Source: Candidatus Hydrogenedentota bacterium
GTDB taxonomy: Bacteria; Hydrogenedentota; Hydrogenedentia; Hydrogenedentales; SLHB01
DNA length: 56,130 bases
Direction of reading: 5' to 3'
Assembly: GCA_013359265.1 (NCBI GenBank)
Contig: JABWCD010000032.1
Coordinates: 1-56,130 of the forward strand
Below the pieces are notes generated by a model. That model was not told where the DNA came from. It searched no databases and was given only the letters and a program-made list of their open reading frames with translations. The position numbers and the translations under genes were made by a program. This document shows positions 24,501-31,916 of this stretch, in pieces (position 1 is the first letter of the stretch; each line of letters starts with the position of its first letter).

Positions 24501-25787
24501 TCATTCGCGCGAGAATTCGTACAAGCGTACGCCGAACGGCGCCCAATCCTCCGTCAGCGCGCCATCGCTGACTGCCGCTATTCGGTCTTCGCTTATGACC
24601 GTGCACTTCGTCCAGCCGCCGAGCCCATTGAACGTCACACGGCAGGGACTCTTATCGGCGTTGCACGTGAACAGATACAGCTTTCCGCCGTGCTCCTTTG
24701 CGAGCCACTGCACGCCATCATCAACCGACCGTCCAAGTTCGTGATACGTCAATTCCAGTGCAATACTCGCGGTCCGCTGCGCGATCACGTCCCGCAAGTC
24801 CGCGATTTCGCGCGTCACACGCTTGATGCCGTCCCAACACTCGGACGGTTGCGGCGTGTAATAGCTTCCCCAATAGACAATGCCGTTCGCGCCGTGAACG
24901 ATCGATTGCCATGCCATAAAGCGCGACTGCTCATACCTCGGGTACAGCACCTTCGCGGGATCGCGCTCCTTCTCGTCCCTTAGCATCTCCCACGCAAACG
25001 CCTGCAACACCATGAACACCGGCCTGCTTGGCCCCGCCACCGTGCGCATTTTATCGCAATACTCGCCCACCTGGCTGATGTGCGTATTGTTCAAATCGCC
25101 CTGCAAGCCGTCCTCGAACAACGCGTATTGCGGCGTGAGATTACCGGGATTCACGGGATAGATATCGACTGCAACGATGTCGGTGCCCGCGTTGTACGCG
25201 ACGAGTGTGCTGATCAAATTGGTAGGCGCGTGGTTCGTATAGAGCAGATGGTTCGAATCGGCGGCCTTCACGATTGGATACGATTTCGCAAATGCCTCGG
25301 CGCTGATCCGCGCCTCCGCTTTCATCCACGTCCACGCAGGCTCGTCTGACGTTTCGAGAAACGCCAACGACGGATGGCCCTTTACGGCATTCACCCGTTC
25401 GGTCAGCGCCTTCGCGCTTGATTCGAAATCCTTCGGGTCGACTACGCCGGCGCCCAACCACGTCATCAGCCCCGCCGCGTGCGCCGTGTCCAAGTTCTCC
25501 GGCGCCGCTTGTACGAGATTAAAGCCTGCGTCCGCCAGTTCCTTATAAAGCTCGGGCGTCGGTTGCGGCGCCGTGTACTTGTTACCAACCATGTACGTGC
25601 CCACAATAAACGTCCGCTTGCCATCCACCGTGATCGCGCCGTCCGTGTCGTACGCCGTCGCCCACGCCAACGCGCTCGGCGACGCAACCGTACACAGCAG
25701 CACGCCAATGGCGGCGGCTGCCATGTGGCCATACGCGCGACACATCCCCTCTCTACGCACCAGCCGCGCCCACGCTCCTTCTCCCAT
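24501..25787 (-). CDS. Secreted glycosidase-like TIM-barrel protein
   Basis: The protein of about 428 residues has a signal peptide (MAAAAIGVLLCTVASPSALA) followed by a (beta/alpha)8-like domain. Motifs include FIVGTYMVGNKY, EYCDKMRTVAGPSRPVFMVL, ANGIVYWGSYYT and FLETSDEPAW, the last with a Glu in the position of a glycosidase acid/base. It recalls GH5/GH42-type enzymes but does not match one family clearly. The substrate is unknown. The ATG at 25787 has GGAAG nearby; an ATG at 25745 is an alternative. Upstream codons belong to a low-complexity repeat and are not counted. Confidence 0.65.
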   Translation of the reverse strand: MGEGAWARLVRREGMCRAYGHMAAAAIGVLLCTVASPSALAWATAYDTDGAITVDGKRTFIVGTYMVGNKYTAPQPTPELYKELADAGFNLVQAAPENLDTAHAAGLMTWLGAGVVDPKDFESSAKALTERVNAVKGHPSLAFLETSDEPAWTWMKAEARISAEAFAKSYPIVKAADSNHLLYTNHAPTNLISTLVAYNAGTDIVAVDIYPVNPGNLTPQYALFEDGLQGDLNNTHISQVGEYCDKMRTVAGPSRPVFMVLQAFAWEMLRDEKERDPAKVLYPRYEQSRFMAWQSIVHGANGIVYWGSYYTPQPSECWDGIKRVTREIADLRDVIAQRTASIALELTYHELGRSVDDGVQWLAKEHGGKLYLFTCNADKSPCRVTFNGLGGWTKCTVISEDRIAAVSDGALTEDWAPFGVRLYEFSRE

Positions 25788-25796
25788 CCCACTTCC

Positions 25797-25860
25797 AGCC
25801 GTCATTTGTCCCTTCCGTCCTCTGGGTCGTTTTCGTCCCTGCTTCCCGTACTTCGTCACC
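25797..25860 (-). repeat. GGGAC/GGACG low-complexity repeat
   Basis: On the minus strand GGGACGAAAACGACCCAGAGG and GGACGGAAGGGAC words lie between the isochorismatase gene and the glycosidase-like gene. The word set resembles the insertion at 11339-11674 in the glycosyltransferase gene. Confidence 0.5.
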
Positions 25861-26400
25861 CTACTTGATCAGTGGCAACGCTTTCTTGAACTCCGGTGTA
25901 CCGGCTTCGCGCAGCATCTCGAAGATCGCCATTTCCGTGGTGACGAGTTCCGCGCCCGCACGTTCGAGCCGGTCGAGTCCCGCATCGTACTCGCTTTCAA
26001 TGCGTGATCCCACGGCATCGCGCGGGATGAATACCTTGTATCCCTTCTCGATCGCCAAAAGCGCCGTTTGCATGACGCAGATGTGCGCCTCGATACCGGT
26101 GAGCAACAATTGCCGCCTGCCGCTGGCATCGAGCGCAGTGGCAAAATTCGGATCGCCGAGGCAGCCAAAAGCCGTCTTTTCGATTGGTGTCATCCCCTCG
26201 AGTTCGGTGGCCACCGGTTCGACCGTATGACCCAGGCCCTTTGGATACTGCTCGGTCCACAGAATCGGTACATCAAGCTCCCGCGCGAAGCGGATGAGCT
26301 TAATCGCCTGCGCGGAAACGGCCTCGGCATTGAGTATCTTGGGCAACAGCTTTTCCTGATAATCGATCACGATTAGGGCGGCCGCGTTCCGGTCAAGCAT
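25861..26400 (-). CDS. Isochorismatase-family cysteine hydrolase
   Basis: The 179-residue cytoplasmic hydrolase has the Asp-Lys-Cys triad pattern of the family: Asp in ALIVIDYQEKLL, Lys in TPIEKTAFGC and Cys in TGIEAHICVMQTAL. Substrates in this family range from isochorismate to nicotinamide and ureidoacrylate; none can be assigned. The ATG at 26400 follows AAAGG. It precedes the glycosidase-like gene on the same strand. Confidence 0.9.
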   Translation of the reverse strand: MLDRNAAALIVIDYQEKLLPKILNAEAVSAQAIKLIRFARELDVPILWTEQYPKGLGHTVEPVATELEGMTPIEKTAFGCLGDPNFATALDASGRRQLLLTGIEAHICVMQTALLAIEKGYKVFIPRDAVGSRIESEYDAGLDRLERAGAELVTTEMAIFEMLREAGTPEFKKALPLIK

Positions 26401-26486
26401 GGTGATGCCTTTCATTGTCGATTGGTGTGCGCAATTTCCCGTGTCCGCGGGCATCGTAATCGCTCGGGTCGCGGCCCTTCAATCGA

Positions 26487-26528
26487 GAAAAGAAAAACGG
26501 CCCGGAGCGCGCATTGCGCCCCGGACCG
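26487..26528 (-). terminator. Intrinsic terminator after the recombinase-domain gene
   Basis: On the minus strand GGTCCGGGGCGC and GCGCTCCGGGCC form a stem with one mismatch around AATGC, followed by GTTTTTCTTTTC. It separates the recombinase gene from the isochorismatase gene. Confidence 0.8.
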
Positions 26529-26545
26529 CGCCAGGCCCGGTAGAA

Positions 26546-27163
26546 TCAGTCGTTCGAATCGCGCCGGCGCTTGCGCCGTTCGCGAATTGCATTCGCCTTA
26601 TAGAAAAGCGCGGGATCAATGATCGGGTCGTGTACGCCCTGCGTCTCCACGTCGCCGTAACTGACGCGCCCTCGATACGTTCGGTTCGAAAGTATAATCG
26701 CGATGGCCTGACGCGACCATTTGTTGCCCTTGCGCGTCATGATACCTTTGGAGTGCAGATACGACACGACTTTGCCCGTACTGCGCGTGGCAAGATACTC
26801 GCGGAAGACTATGCGCACCACTTCCGCTTCGCGATCGTCTACGACAAGCGGCTTCTCTCCTTCGTTGCCGCGGCGGTACCCGTATGGAGCAGGTCCCGTG
26901 CCATACCGGCCCTGCTGGACCGCCGTCAACTGCCCGCGCTTGACCTTGGCGCCGTGCGACAGGCGTGCGGTGGACTCGTAGTGTTCAACCGCAGGGGGCC
27001 GATCCTGAACTAGCGGCATGCCCCGGGACTCGCCCACATTCGCTACCCCAGCGTGTGGCCCTTGTGGTTCGCTTGACCGTTCGTCAGTTGGTTCCATTGC
27101 ACCATGTGCCCAATCTGTAACTGTGCAGCCGCAGGTTGCCCGTCCCCAGCCCGCGTTCGCCAT
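26546..27163 (-). CDS. Orphan recombinase-domain protein (large serine recombinase family)
   Basis: The protein carries a Recombinase domain (Pfam Recombinase type) with the YGTGPAPYGYRR, EAEVVRIVFREYL, GIMTRKGNKWSRQAIAIILS and NRTYRGRV motifs, which large serine recombinases use for DNA recognition. The N-terminal resolvase catalytic domain with its Ser is absent; the codons before residue 60 of the longest open frame lie upstream of the promoter. The protein therefore cannot cut DNA by itself. Starts at 27163, 27097 and 27019 are all possible; none has a clear ribosome site. It has its own promoter and terminator, so it behaves as a free-standing gene. It may be a relic or a DNA-binding regulator. 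Confidence 0.75.
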   Translation of the reverse strand: MANAGWGRATCGCTVTDWAHGAMEPTDERSSEPQGPHAGVANVGESRGMPLVQDRPPAVEHYESTARLSHGAKVKRGQLTAVQQGRYGTGPAPYGYRRGNEGEKPLVVDDREAEVVRIVFREYLATRSTGKVVSYLHSKGIMTRKGNKWSRQAIAIILSNRTYRGRVSYGDVETQGVHDPIIDPALFYKANAIRERRKRRRDSND

Positions 27164-27222
27164 GGCCGGTCTGGGGAAGTCCGATGCGGCCTCAACGCCA
27201 TTTCCCAAGTCGTCACTACTAA

Positions 27223-27251
27223 GTGTAGAACAGAGCGGCACGAATGTCAAT
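27223..27251 (-). promoter_or_regulatory. Strong sigma-70 promoter for recombinase-domain gene
   Basis: TTGACA (27246-27251, perfect -35), a 17-nt spacer and TACACT (27223-27228) point to a transcription start near 27216 on the minus strand. It is the best sigma-70 match I found in the window. Confidence 0.75.
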
Positions 27252-27374
27252 TGTTTTTTATAGCTTTTTTCGCAGTTCGACCCAAAAACGCCTAATGTGT
27301 TCCAAGTGTTCCACACCCTGCGCTGATTCGGTTTTCGCACAATATTACATAAGTTACCTGATTATAACGAGTTA

Positions 27375-27420
27375 CAAAATAACAAAGAACTGGGAGCCTA
27401 TCAGTCAGGCTGCCAGTTCT
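27375..27420 (-). terminator. Intrinsic terminator after the GntR gene
   Basis: On the minus strand AGAACTGG and CCAGTTCT form the outer stem, with AGCCT and AGGCT as an inner stem, followed by TTGTTATTTTGT. It lies about 26 nt after the GntR stop codon. Confidence 0.8.
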
Positions 27421-27445
27421 CCGTTTACAAGCCCTGTTAACCGTA

Positions 27446-27892
27446 CTACTTCGACTTCTTCTTCGCGCCACCCTTCGCCAGCGCCGTCAGGGAGTTCGGC
27501 GTCGCACTGTACGGACCGCTTTCCATCTGGTAGCTCTTGTCCGTAACCTCGGAGACTTCCCGCGCCGTCATACCTGCTGCCTTTGCTTCGGCAACCACCT
27601 CGTGAAGCCGGCCGATGATGCGCTTCCGGCATTCGTCGCGGCACTTGCCTTCGACACCCTTGTTCACGAACACGCCCATGCCCCGTCGCGTATAGAGCAG
27701 CCCCATGACCTCGAGATCACGGTACGCCTTGGCAACCGTGTTCGGGTTCACATTGAGCCTCTCCGACAGCTCTCGCACAGACGGCAACTGATCTCCCGCT
27801 TTGAGACGACCGGACGCAATCGCAAACTGGACATGGTTCTCGATCTGCACGTACACCGCAACGCTGCTGTTGATGTCGATACTTGAAAGCAT
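27446..27892 (-). CDS. GntR-family regulator, YtrA-like
   Basis: The 148-residue protein has an N-terminal winged helix-turn-helix (AIASGRLKAGDQLPSVRELS, then ERLNVNPNTVAKAYRDLEVM and GLLYTRRGMGVFV), which fits the GntR DNA-binding domain, followed by only about 70 residues, as in the YtrA subfamily. No large effector domain is present. GGAGG lies 11 nt before the ATG. Such regulators often control an adjacent transporter; here the divergent neighbour is a PHP-domain protein. A promoter with a small palindrome lies upstream. Confidence 0.9.
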   Translation of the reverse strand: MLSSIDINSSVAVYVQIENHVQFAIASGRLKAGDQLPSVRELSERLNVNPNTVAKAYRDLEVMGLLYTRRGMGVFVNKGVEGKCRDECRKRIIGRLHEVVAEAKAAGMTAREVSEVTDKSYQMESGPYSATPNSLTALAKGGAKKKSK

Positions 27893-28021
27893 TTGACAAG
27901 ATCCTCCGCCTTGGCGCACGCTTCCCACATGCACCATCCGCCCTACCGCCAGAATGTAGGTTGTTGAGTGAGCTCGTATGCGCCAGCGACCACACTATCG
28001 ACTGGTGCACGGGCTTAGTGT

Positions 28022-28055
28022 GTATATTCTATACTCATCCTAGTACGAGAGTCAA
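28022..28055 (-). promoter_or_regulatory. GntR promoter with nearby palindrome
   Basis: On the minus strand TTGACT (28050-28055), an 18-nt spacer and TAGAAT (28026-28031) fit a sigma-70 promoter. GTATATTCTATAC (28022-28034) is a 5-bp-arm palindrome over the -10 element and could be an operator for the GntR protein. Confidence 0.5.
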
Positions 28056-28095
28056 ATTTACTTGCCGGTTCAATCGGCACACTGGAGGCGCCGCG

Positions 28096-29952
28096 ATGTA
28101 TGCTCGTTGGCTGACCGTTCTAACCATAGCGACAGTTTGTTATGCAGGTGAAACACATGCTCAGGCCGGCGCCGGGCAATCGGCCAATCCTGCCGCGGAA
28201 GGAACGCACCTGTTCGTCGAAGTGACCGATATTCTTCAACAAACCCTGCCTGGCCACGTCGTGGCGGTCCGTACCGATGAGGCCGGGGCGAAGCCTATCC
28301 GGCTCGACCTGGAAAACGGCAAGCAGCGGCGCCCGGTCCCCCCAGGCAACTACCGCGCATACGTATACATCTACGACTGGGACCTCCCCCTGCTCTGCGA
28401 TATCCAGGACGTGACGGTGCCACCGGGCGGCACAGGCATGGTTTCGTACGTGCTGACCCAGGGCGTCACCAAGGAGGGCATGCCGGTCACGAGGCCGCTG
28501 CGCAGCTTCGATCAGGACTACGACCTCGTGCTTGACGAGGTCGAGATGAAGGCGAACACGGACCCAAGCAGCCCGATTAGCTTCCCCAACGCAGAACCTT
28601 TGCCATTCGATTCGCCGGTGCTAGACAAGAAGCCGGGCTGGTACAAGGGCGACTTGCACGTACGGTCGATCCACGGCGGCGGTGCCGAATCCGTCGCGGA
28701 CTTGGTCAGGCGCGCGGAGAAGTCCGGCCTCGATTTCATCGCGATTACCGATAGAAACACGCTCAAGGCGTGTTTCGACGCCGACTTCAAGTCGGACAAG
28801 GTGGTGCTCATTCCGGCGATGGAGTGGGGCGATGAGAAACGGGGCGTCGCCCTAATCTACGGGCCCAGCACGCGGCCCGCTCCGCCCTCGAACCTTATCG
28901 GCGACCAGGGCGTCTGCCAGTTGGTGCAGGCGCAGGGAGGGATTTTTGCGGTTGCGCATCCGTGCTTCCCGAACGCGCCGTGGCAGCGCGGATTGCGCTA
29001 CGTCAACGCGATAGAGGTCTGGTGCCGCGATTTCCGCGGCGTCCCGGGGGCGAGGCTGGACCAATTGATGGACGAATATAAGCGGCGCGAAGACGGAAAC
29101 CTGATCCATTCGCTTTCGTTGGCCGCAAGCAAGTCGGAATTGAGCGCCAACGCGCAGGCCGCCATGTTCTGGGACTACGAACTGACCCGCGGCCTTAAGG
29201 CCGTTTGCATTGCCGGCAGCCTGTCGTCCAGCCCCAAAGTCCCGATGGGCCAACCTCTCACCTACATCTACGCGCGCGAAAAATCCGTGCGGGGACTGTT
29301 GGAAGGGCTGCGCATCGGACGCACAGTCGTCGCCGCGGGCCCCGAAGCGCCGTTTATCGAATTCGTCGCCGACGCACAAACGAAGCCCCGGTCTCTTAAC
29401 GTGGACTTGACCACCAACGATTTGCCCAAACAGACCGCCACCGTGGGCCAGCCTGACATCGGAATCGGTGGAATCGTGCCGCTCGGTTTGTTGGTCGATT
29501 TCACGGTGCAGGTCAAGAACGCCAAGGGAATGAAGATCGAAGTGCTCCGCAACGGCTGGTCCATACTGTCGAAGCCTGTCGAATCGGATAAAGTCGAACT
29601 CTTCCGGATATCGGACACGCCTACTTCCTACGCGGTATACCGCGCACGGCTGGTCAGGACTCCTACACGAAAGGGACTTGGACCACTCGATATCGTAACC
29701 ATGACGTCACCGATTTACGCGCAGGACATTATCCCCATCGATCCGACGAAGGAAAACCCGTACGACGTGTGGATTCGTATCAACGATAAAGGTCTCTCGC
29801 CCGTAAACGTAAGCGAGCGCGTAGAAGAAGACGGCCGTACGCGCGTGCGCCTCGAACCCGGCGCGCCCGGGCAGACGGCGGCGGCGAACGACTCACTCGC
29901 GATTCCGCCCGACGCAAAGGTGAAGGAAATCAAACCGAGACGGCTGAACTGA
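28096..29952 (+). CDS. Secreted PHP-domain metallohydrolase, CehA/McbA-like
   Basis: The protein of about 618 residues has a signal peptide (MYARWLTVLTIATVCYAGET, mature start near AQAG), a beta-rich N-terminal region and a PHP domain from about residue 185 with GDLHVRSIHGGG, IAITDRNT and FAVAHPCFP, whose His and Asp residues would bind metal. It resembles the CehA/McbA family of hydrolases and phosphoesterases. The C-terminal third (about 430-618) is beta-rich. GGAGG lies about 8 nt before the ATG. It is divergent from the GntR gene, which may regulate it. Confidence 0.85.
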   Translation: MYARWLTVLTIATVCYAGETHAQAGAGQSANPAAEGTHLFVEVTDILQQTLPGHVVAVRTDEAGAKPIRLDLENGKQRRPVPPGNYRAYVYIYDWDLPLLCDIQDVTVPPGGTGMVSYVLTQGVTKEGMPVTRPLRSFDQDYDLVLDEVEMKANTDPSSPISFPNAEPLPFDSPVLDKKPGWYKGDLHVRSIHGGGAESVADLVRRAEKSGLDFIAITDRNTLKACFDADFKSDKVVLIPAMEWGDEKRGVALIYGPSTRPAPPSNLIGDQGVCQLVQAQGGIFAVAHPCFPNAPWQRGLRYVNAIEVWCRDFRGVPGARLDQLMDEYKRREDGNLIHSLSLAASKSELSANAQAAMFWDYELTRGLKAVCIAGSLSSSPKVPMGQPLTYIYAREKSVRGLLEGLRIGRTVVAAGPEAPFIEFVADAQTKPRSLNVDLTTNDLPKQTATVGQPDIGIGGIVPLGLLVDFTVQVKNAKGMKIEVLRNGWSILSKPVESDKVELFRISDTPTSYAVYRARLVRTPTRKGLGPLDIVTMTSPIYAQDIIPIDPTKENPYDVWIRINDKGLSPVNVSERVEEDGRTRVRLEPGAPGQTAAANDSLAIPPDAKVKEIKPRRLN

Positions 29953-29964
29953 CCGCGTACGACG

Positions 29965-30936
29965 TCAGAATGCCCGGTTGGGGTTCTTCTTCATATCTTC
30001 GATCACCGACTGGAGTATCTGATCGAGCGCTGTTTTCGGCTCGTACCCAATCGCCTTGCGGATTTTGTCAAGCGACGGCGCGCGGTGGCGCATGTCTTCA
30101 TAGCCCGGACCGTACGCTTGATCGTACGGAACGCAATGCAGTTCCGATTTGCTTCCCGTTAGCGCAATGACCCGCTTCGCCAGGTCCTCGATCGTGATCC
30201 GTTGGGTGCTGCCGATGTTAAATATCTCGCCATTGATGCCCCGGTTGTCCATCAGCCCAAACAGCGCGGGGACCACGTCGCCCACGTATGCAAAACACCG
30301 CGTCTGCTTGCCGTCGCCAAAAACGGGAATCGGCTCATCGAGGAGCGCGGCGCGCACAAAGCGCGGGATCACCATGCCGTAACGGCCCGTCTGGCGCGGG
30401 CCAACGGTATTGAACAGCCGCACCACCACGCAAGGCATCCGCTTCGTGCGCCAATACGCGAGGGTGAGAAACTCGTCGATCGCCTTCGAGTCCGCATAGC
30501 TCCACCGGCTCAGGTGCGTTGACCCCATGATCCGGTCGTCGTCCTCGCGGAACACTTCCTTGTCGCTCTTGCCGTAAACCTCGCTGGTCGACGCTACGAG
30601 CACCCGCCGCCTATACCGGCACACTTCTTCGAGCACCGTCTCCGTGCCGCGGATGTTGTTCGTAATCGTGCGAATGGGCTCGTCAACAACAAGCTGCACG
30701 CCCAAGGTCGCGGCGAGGTGGTAGACGACATCGACTTCCCGAACGAGATCGCGGACGATCTCCTGGTTAAGCGTGGTATCAATGACACAGGTCAACTTGC
30801 CATCAAGATGTTCGATATTCTCAAAACGGCCCGTGCTCAGATCGTCCAGCACAAAAACTTGTTGCCCGCGCCGCAACAGCTCCTCGCACAGATGCGACCC
30901 AATGAATCCCGCGCCGCCCGTAACCAACGCCTTCAT
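29965..30936 (-). CDS. NAD-dependent sugar-nucleotide epimerase/dehydratase
   Basis: This 323-residue extended short-chain dehydrogenase has the NAD-binding GGAGFIGSHL near the N-terminus, Ser/Thr and Tyr-x3-Lys catalytic residues (VASTSEVYG; YADSK), and the RLFNTVGPRQ segment typical of sugar-nucleotide epimerases. It could be a UDP-glucose 4-epimerase or a dTDP/GDP-sugar enzyme; the substrate cannot be assigned. GGGAG lies before the ATG. It is convergent with the PHP gene (13 bp between stops). Confidence 0.9.
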   Translation of the reverse strand: MKALVTGGAGFIGSHLCEELLRRGQQVFVLDDLSTGRFENIEHLDGKLTCVIDTTLNQEIVRDLVREVDVVYHLAATLGVQLVVDEPIRTITNNIRGTETVLEEVCRYRRRVLVASTSEVYGKSDKEVFREDDDRIMGSTHLSRWSYADSKAIDEFLTLAYWRTKRMPCVVVRLFNTVGPRQTGRYGMVIPRFVRAALLDEPIPVFGDGKQTRCFAYVGDVVPALFGLMDNRGINGEIFNIGSTQRITIEDLAKRVIALTGSKSELHCVPYDQAYGPGYEDMRHRAPSLDKIRKAIGYEPKTALDQILQSVIEDMKKNPNRAF

Positions 30937-31082
30937 ACCGCACTCCCGCTCATGCCCAATGCAGCCGTGAGTATATGGGGCGGACAAAAGGCAATCAAAG
31001 GGCAAAGTGCCATCCTTGGCTTCCCGTCGAACTCACGTTCCGTCAATGCGCTACCCGGCTGGACGCCAAGACTGTGGTGAAA

Positions 31083-31337
31083 TCAAAGCTTGTCGTAATC
31101 TTCGTGTGTCCCAATCCAGACCCGCAGGAACGTATCGTCCGTCACAAATTTGCCAACAGCGCGGTAACGTGAGCCAATGCGGACGGATCACAGGTCGCTT
31201 GAGATTGGTTTGAATCGCGGCGACGGGTGTCGCGGGTTTCCCCGCCATAACCGGTAATCCTTATCGGCGAGGCGTCGAATCTCGGCGGGCAAGTAATGGT
31301 ACATGCGCCAGAATCTCGGGGATGCGACGCTCTTCAC
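31083..31337 (-). pseudogene. RelE/HigB-like toxin with internal TGA
   Basis: From the GTG at 31337 the frame reads MKSVASPRFWRMYHYLPAEI and continues as a RelE/ParE-like fold (RLADKDYRLWRGNPRHPSPR), then stops at a TGA (31188-31190) where the family has Trp, and continues in frame with SVRIGSRYRAVGKFVTDDTF and RVWIGTHEDYDKL to the normal end. One base change (TGG to TGA) would explain it. The gene overlaps the antitoxin stop by 4 bp (GTGA), the usual arrangement. Confidence 0.82.
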
Positions 31338-31534
31338 GGAAACGGAAGGCAATCATCGTCGCGATATGCTTGCTCAGCTTCGCGCACCAGCGCGTCCATC
31401 CGGCCGGCCTTCGCATCTGATTCCATTTGGCGATCCCAGTCGTCTGAAGCGAAGTTTTGAAGCCACGCATTGAGTTCGCATCGCTCTCTTTCCGAGAGTG
31501 CCTCAATGGCTGTCTTTATCTCTGTCAGGCTCAT
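31334..31534 (-). CDS. Antitoxin-like protein of the RelE-like pair
   Basis: The 66-residue protein begins MSLTEIKTAIEALSERERCE and continues with a helix (NAWLQNFASDDWDRQM) and an acidic linker, matching short addiction-module antitoxins that precede RelE/HigB-like toxins. It overlaps the toxin by 4 bp. It looks intact although its toxin carries a stop. Confidence 0.75.
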   Translation of the reverse strand: MSLTEIKTAIEALSERERCELNAWLQNFASDDWDRQMESDAKAGRMDALVREAEQAYRDDDCLPFP

Positions 31535-31545
31535 ATACTTAGAGG

Positions 31546-31707
31546 CTCTAACAATAATAACGTCTTTGCGTTTACCCCGAAGGGGTTTCGGCGCGCAGCC
31601 CAGGGTTGGCCCGCCGAAGTCGCCTCGACGTAGGCGGGGCTACCCTGGGTACCAACCACCCGCATTAGGGAATGTACCCTGAAGGGGTTTCGGCATTAAT
31701 GTTAGAG
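31546..31707. repeat. 162-bp element with terminal inverted repeats
   Basis: CTCTAACA (31546-31553) and TGTTAGAG (31700-31707) are perfect inverted ends. Inside are two GAAGGGGTTTCGG words (31580-31592 and 31681-31693) and a long imperfect stem CCCAGGGTTGGCCCGCC / GGCGGGGCTACCCTGGG around 31600-31650. It holds no gene. Its structure is that of a miniature inverted-repeat element. Confidence 0.7.
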
Positions 31708-31916
31708 GCCCTTTGTCTAACGCAGGCACGCCCCGCTGGCAAGTGACCGCGGTCTGTTCGCATCGCTGCCTGTTTGCGGTACGGACAAGAACATCATATT
31801 CTAGTGCGCGCGATGTGGAGGCTCCGTACCCCGCTGCGCTGAAAGTGACATCGCGTGAGGCGGCGGCGCATGGTAACGGCCAGAATGATGCCTCCCCCTC
31901 CTGACGAAGTAAAGCA
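31708..31916. other. mfd upstream region
   Basis: No gene is supported in this stretch of about 200 bp. A weak promoter-like TTGCGG...TATTCT pair lies near 31774-31801. The mfd start has only a weak ribosome site. Confidence 0.3.

Noticed and set aside
27883-28095. Upstream extension of the PHP protein
   Set aside because: The extension crosses the divergent promoter region. The ATG at 28096 has GGAGG and opens a proper signal peptide.
16990-31190. Recoding of TAG or TGA as sense codons in the two broken toxins
   Set aside because: TGA and TAG end many intact genes here (for example trpE with TGA and hisI with TAG), and the PIN gene also needs a frameshift, so ordinary decay is simpler.
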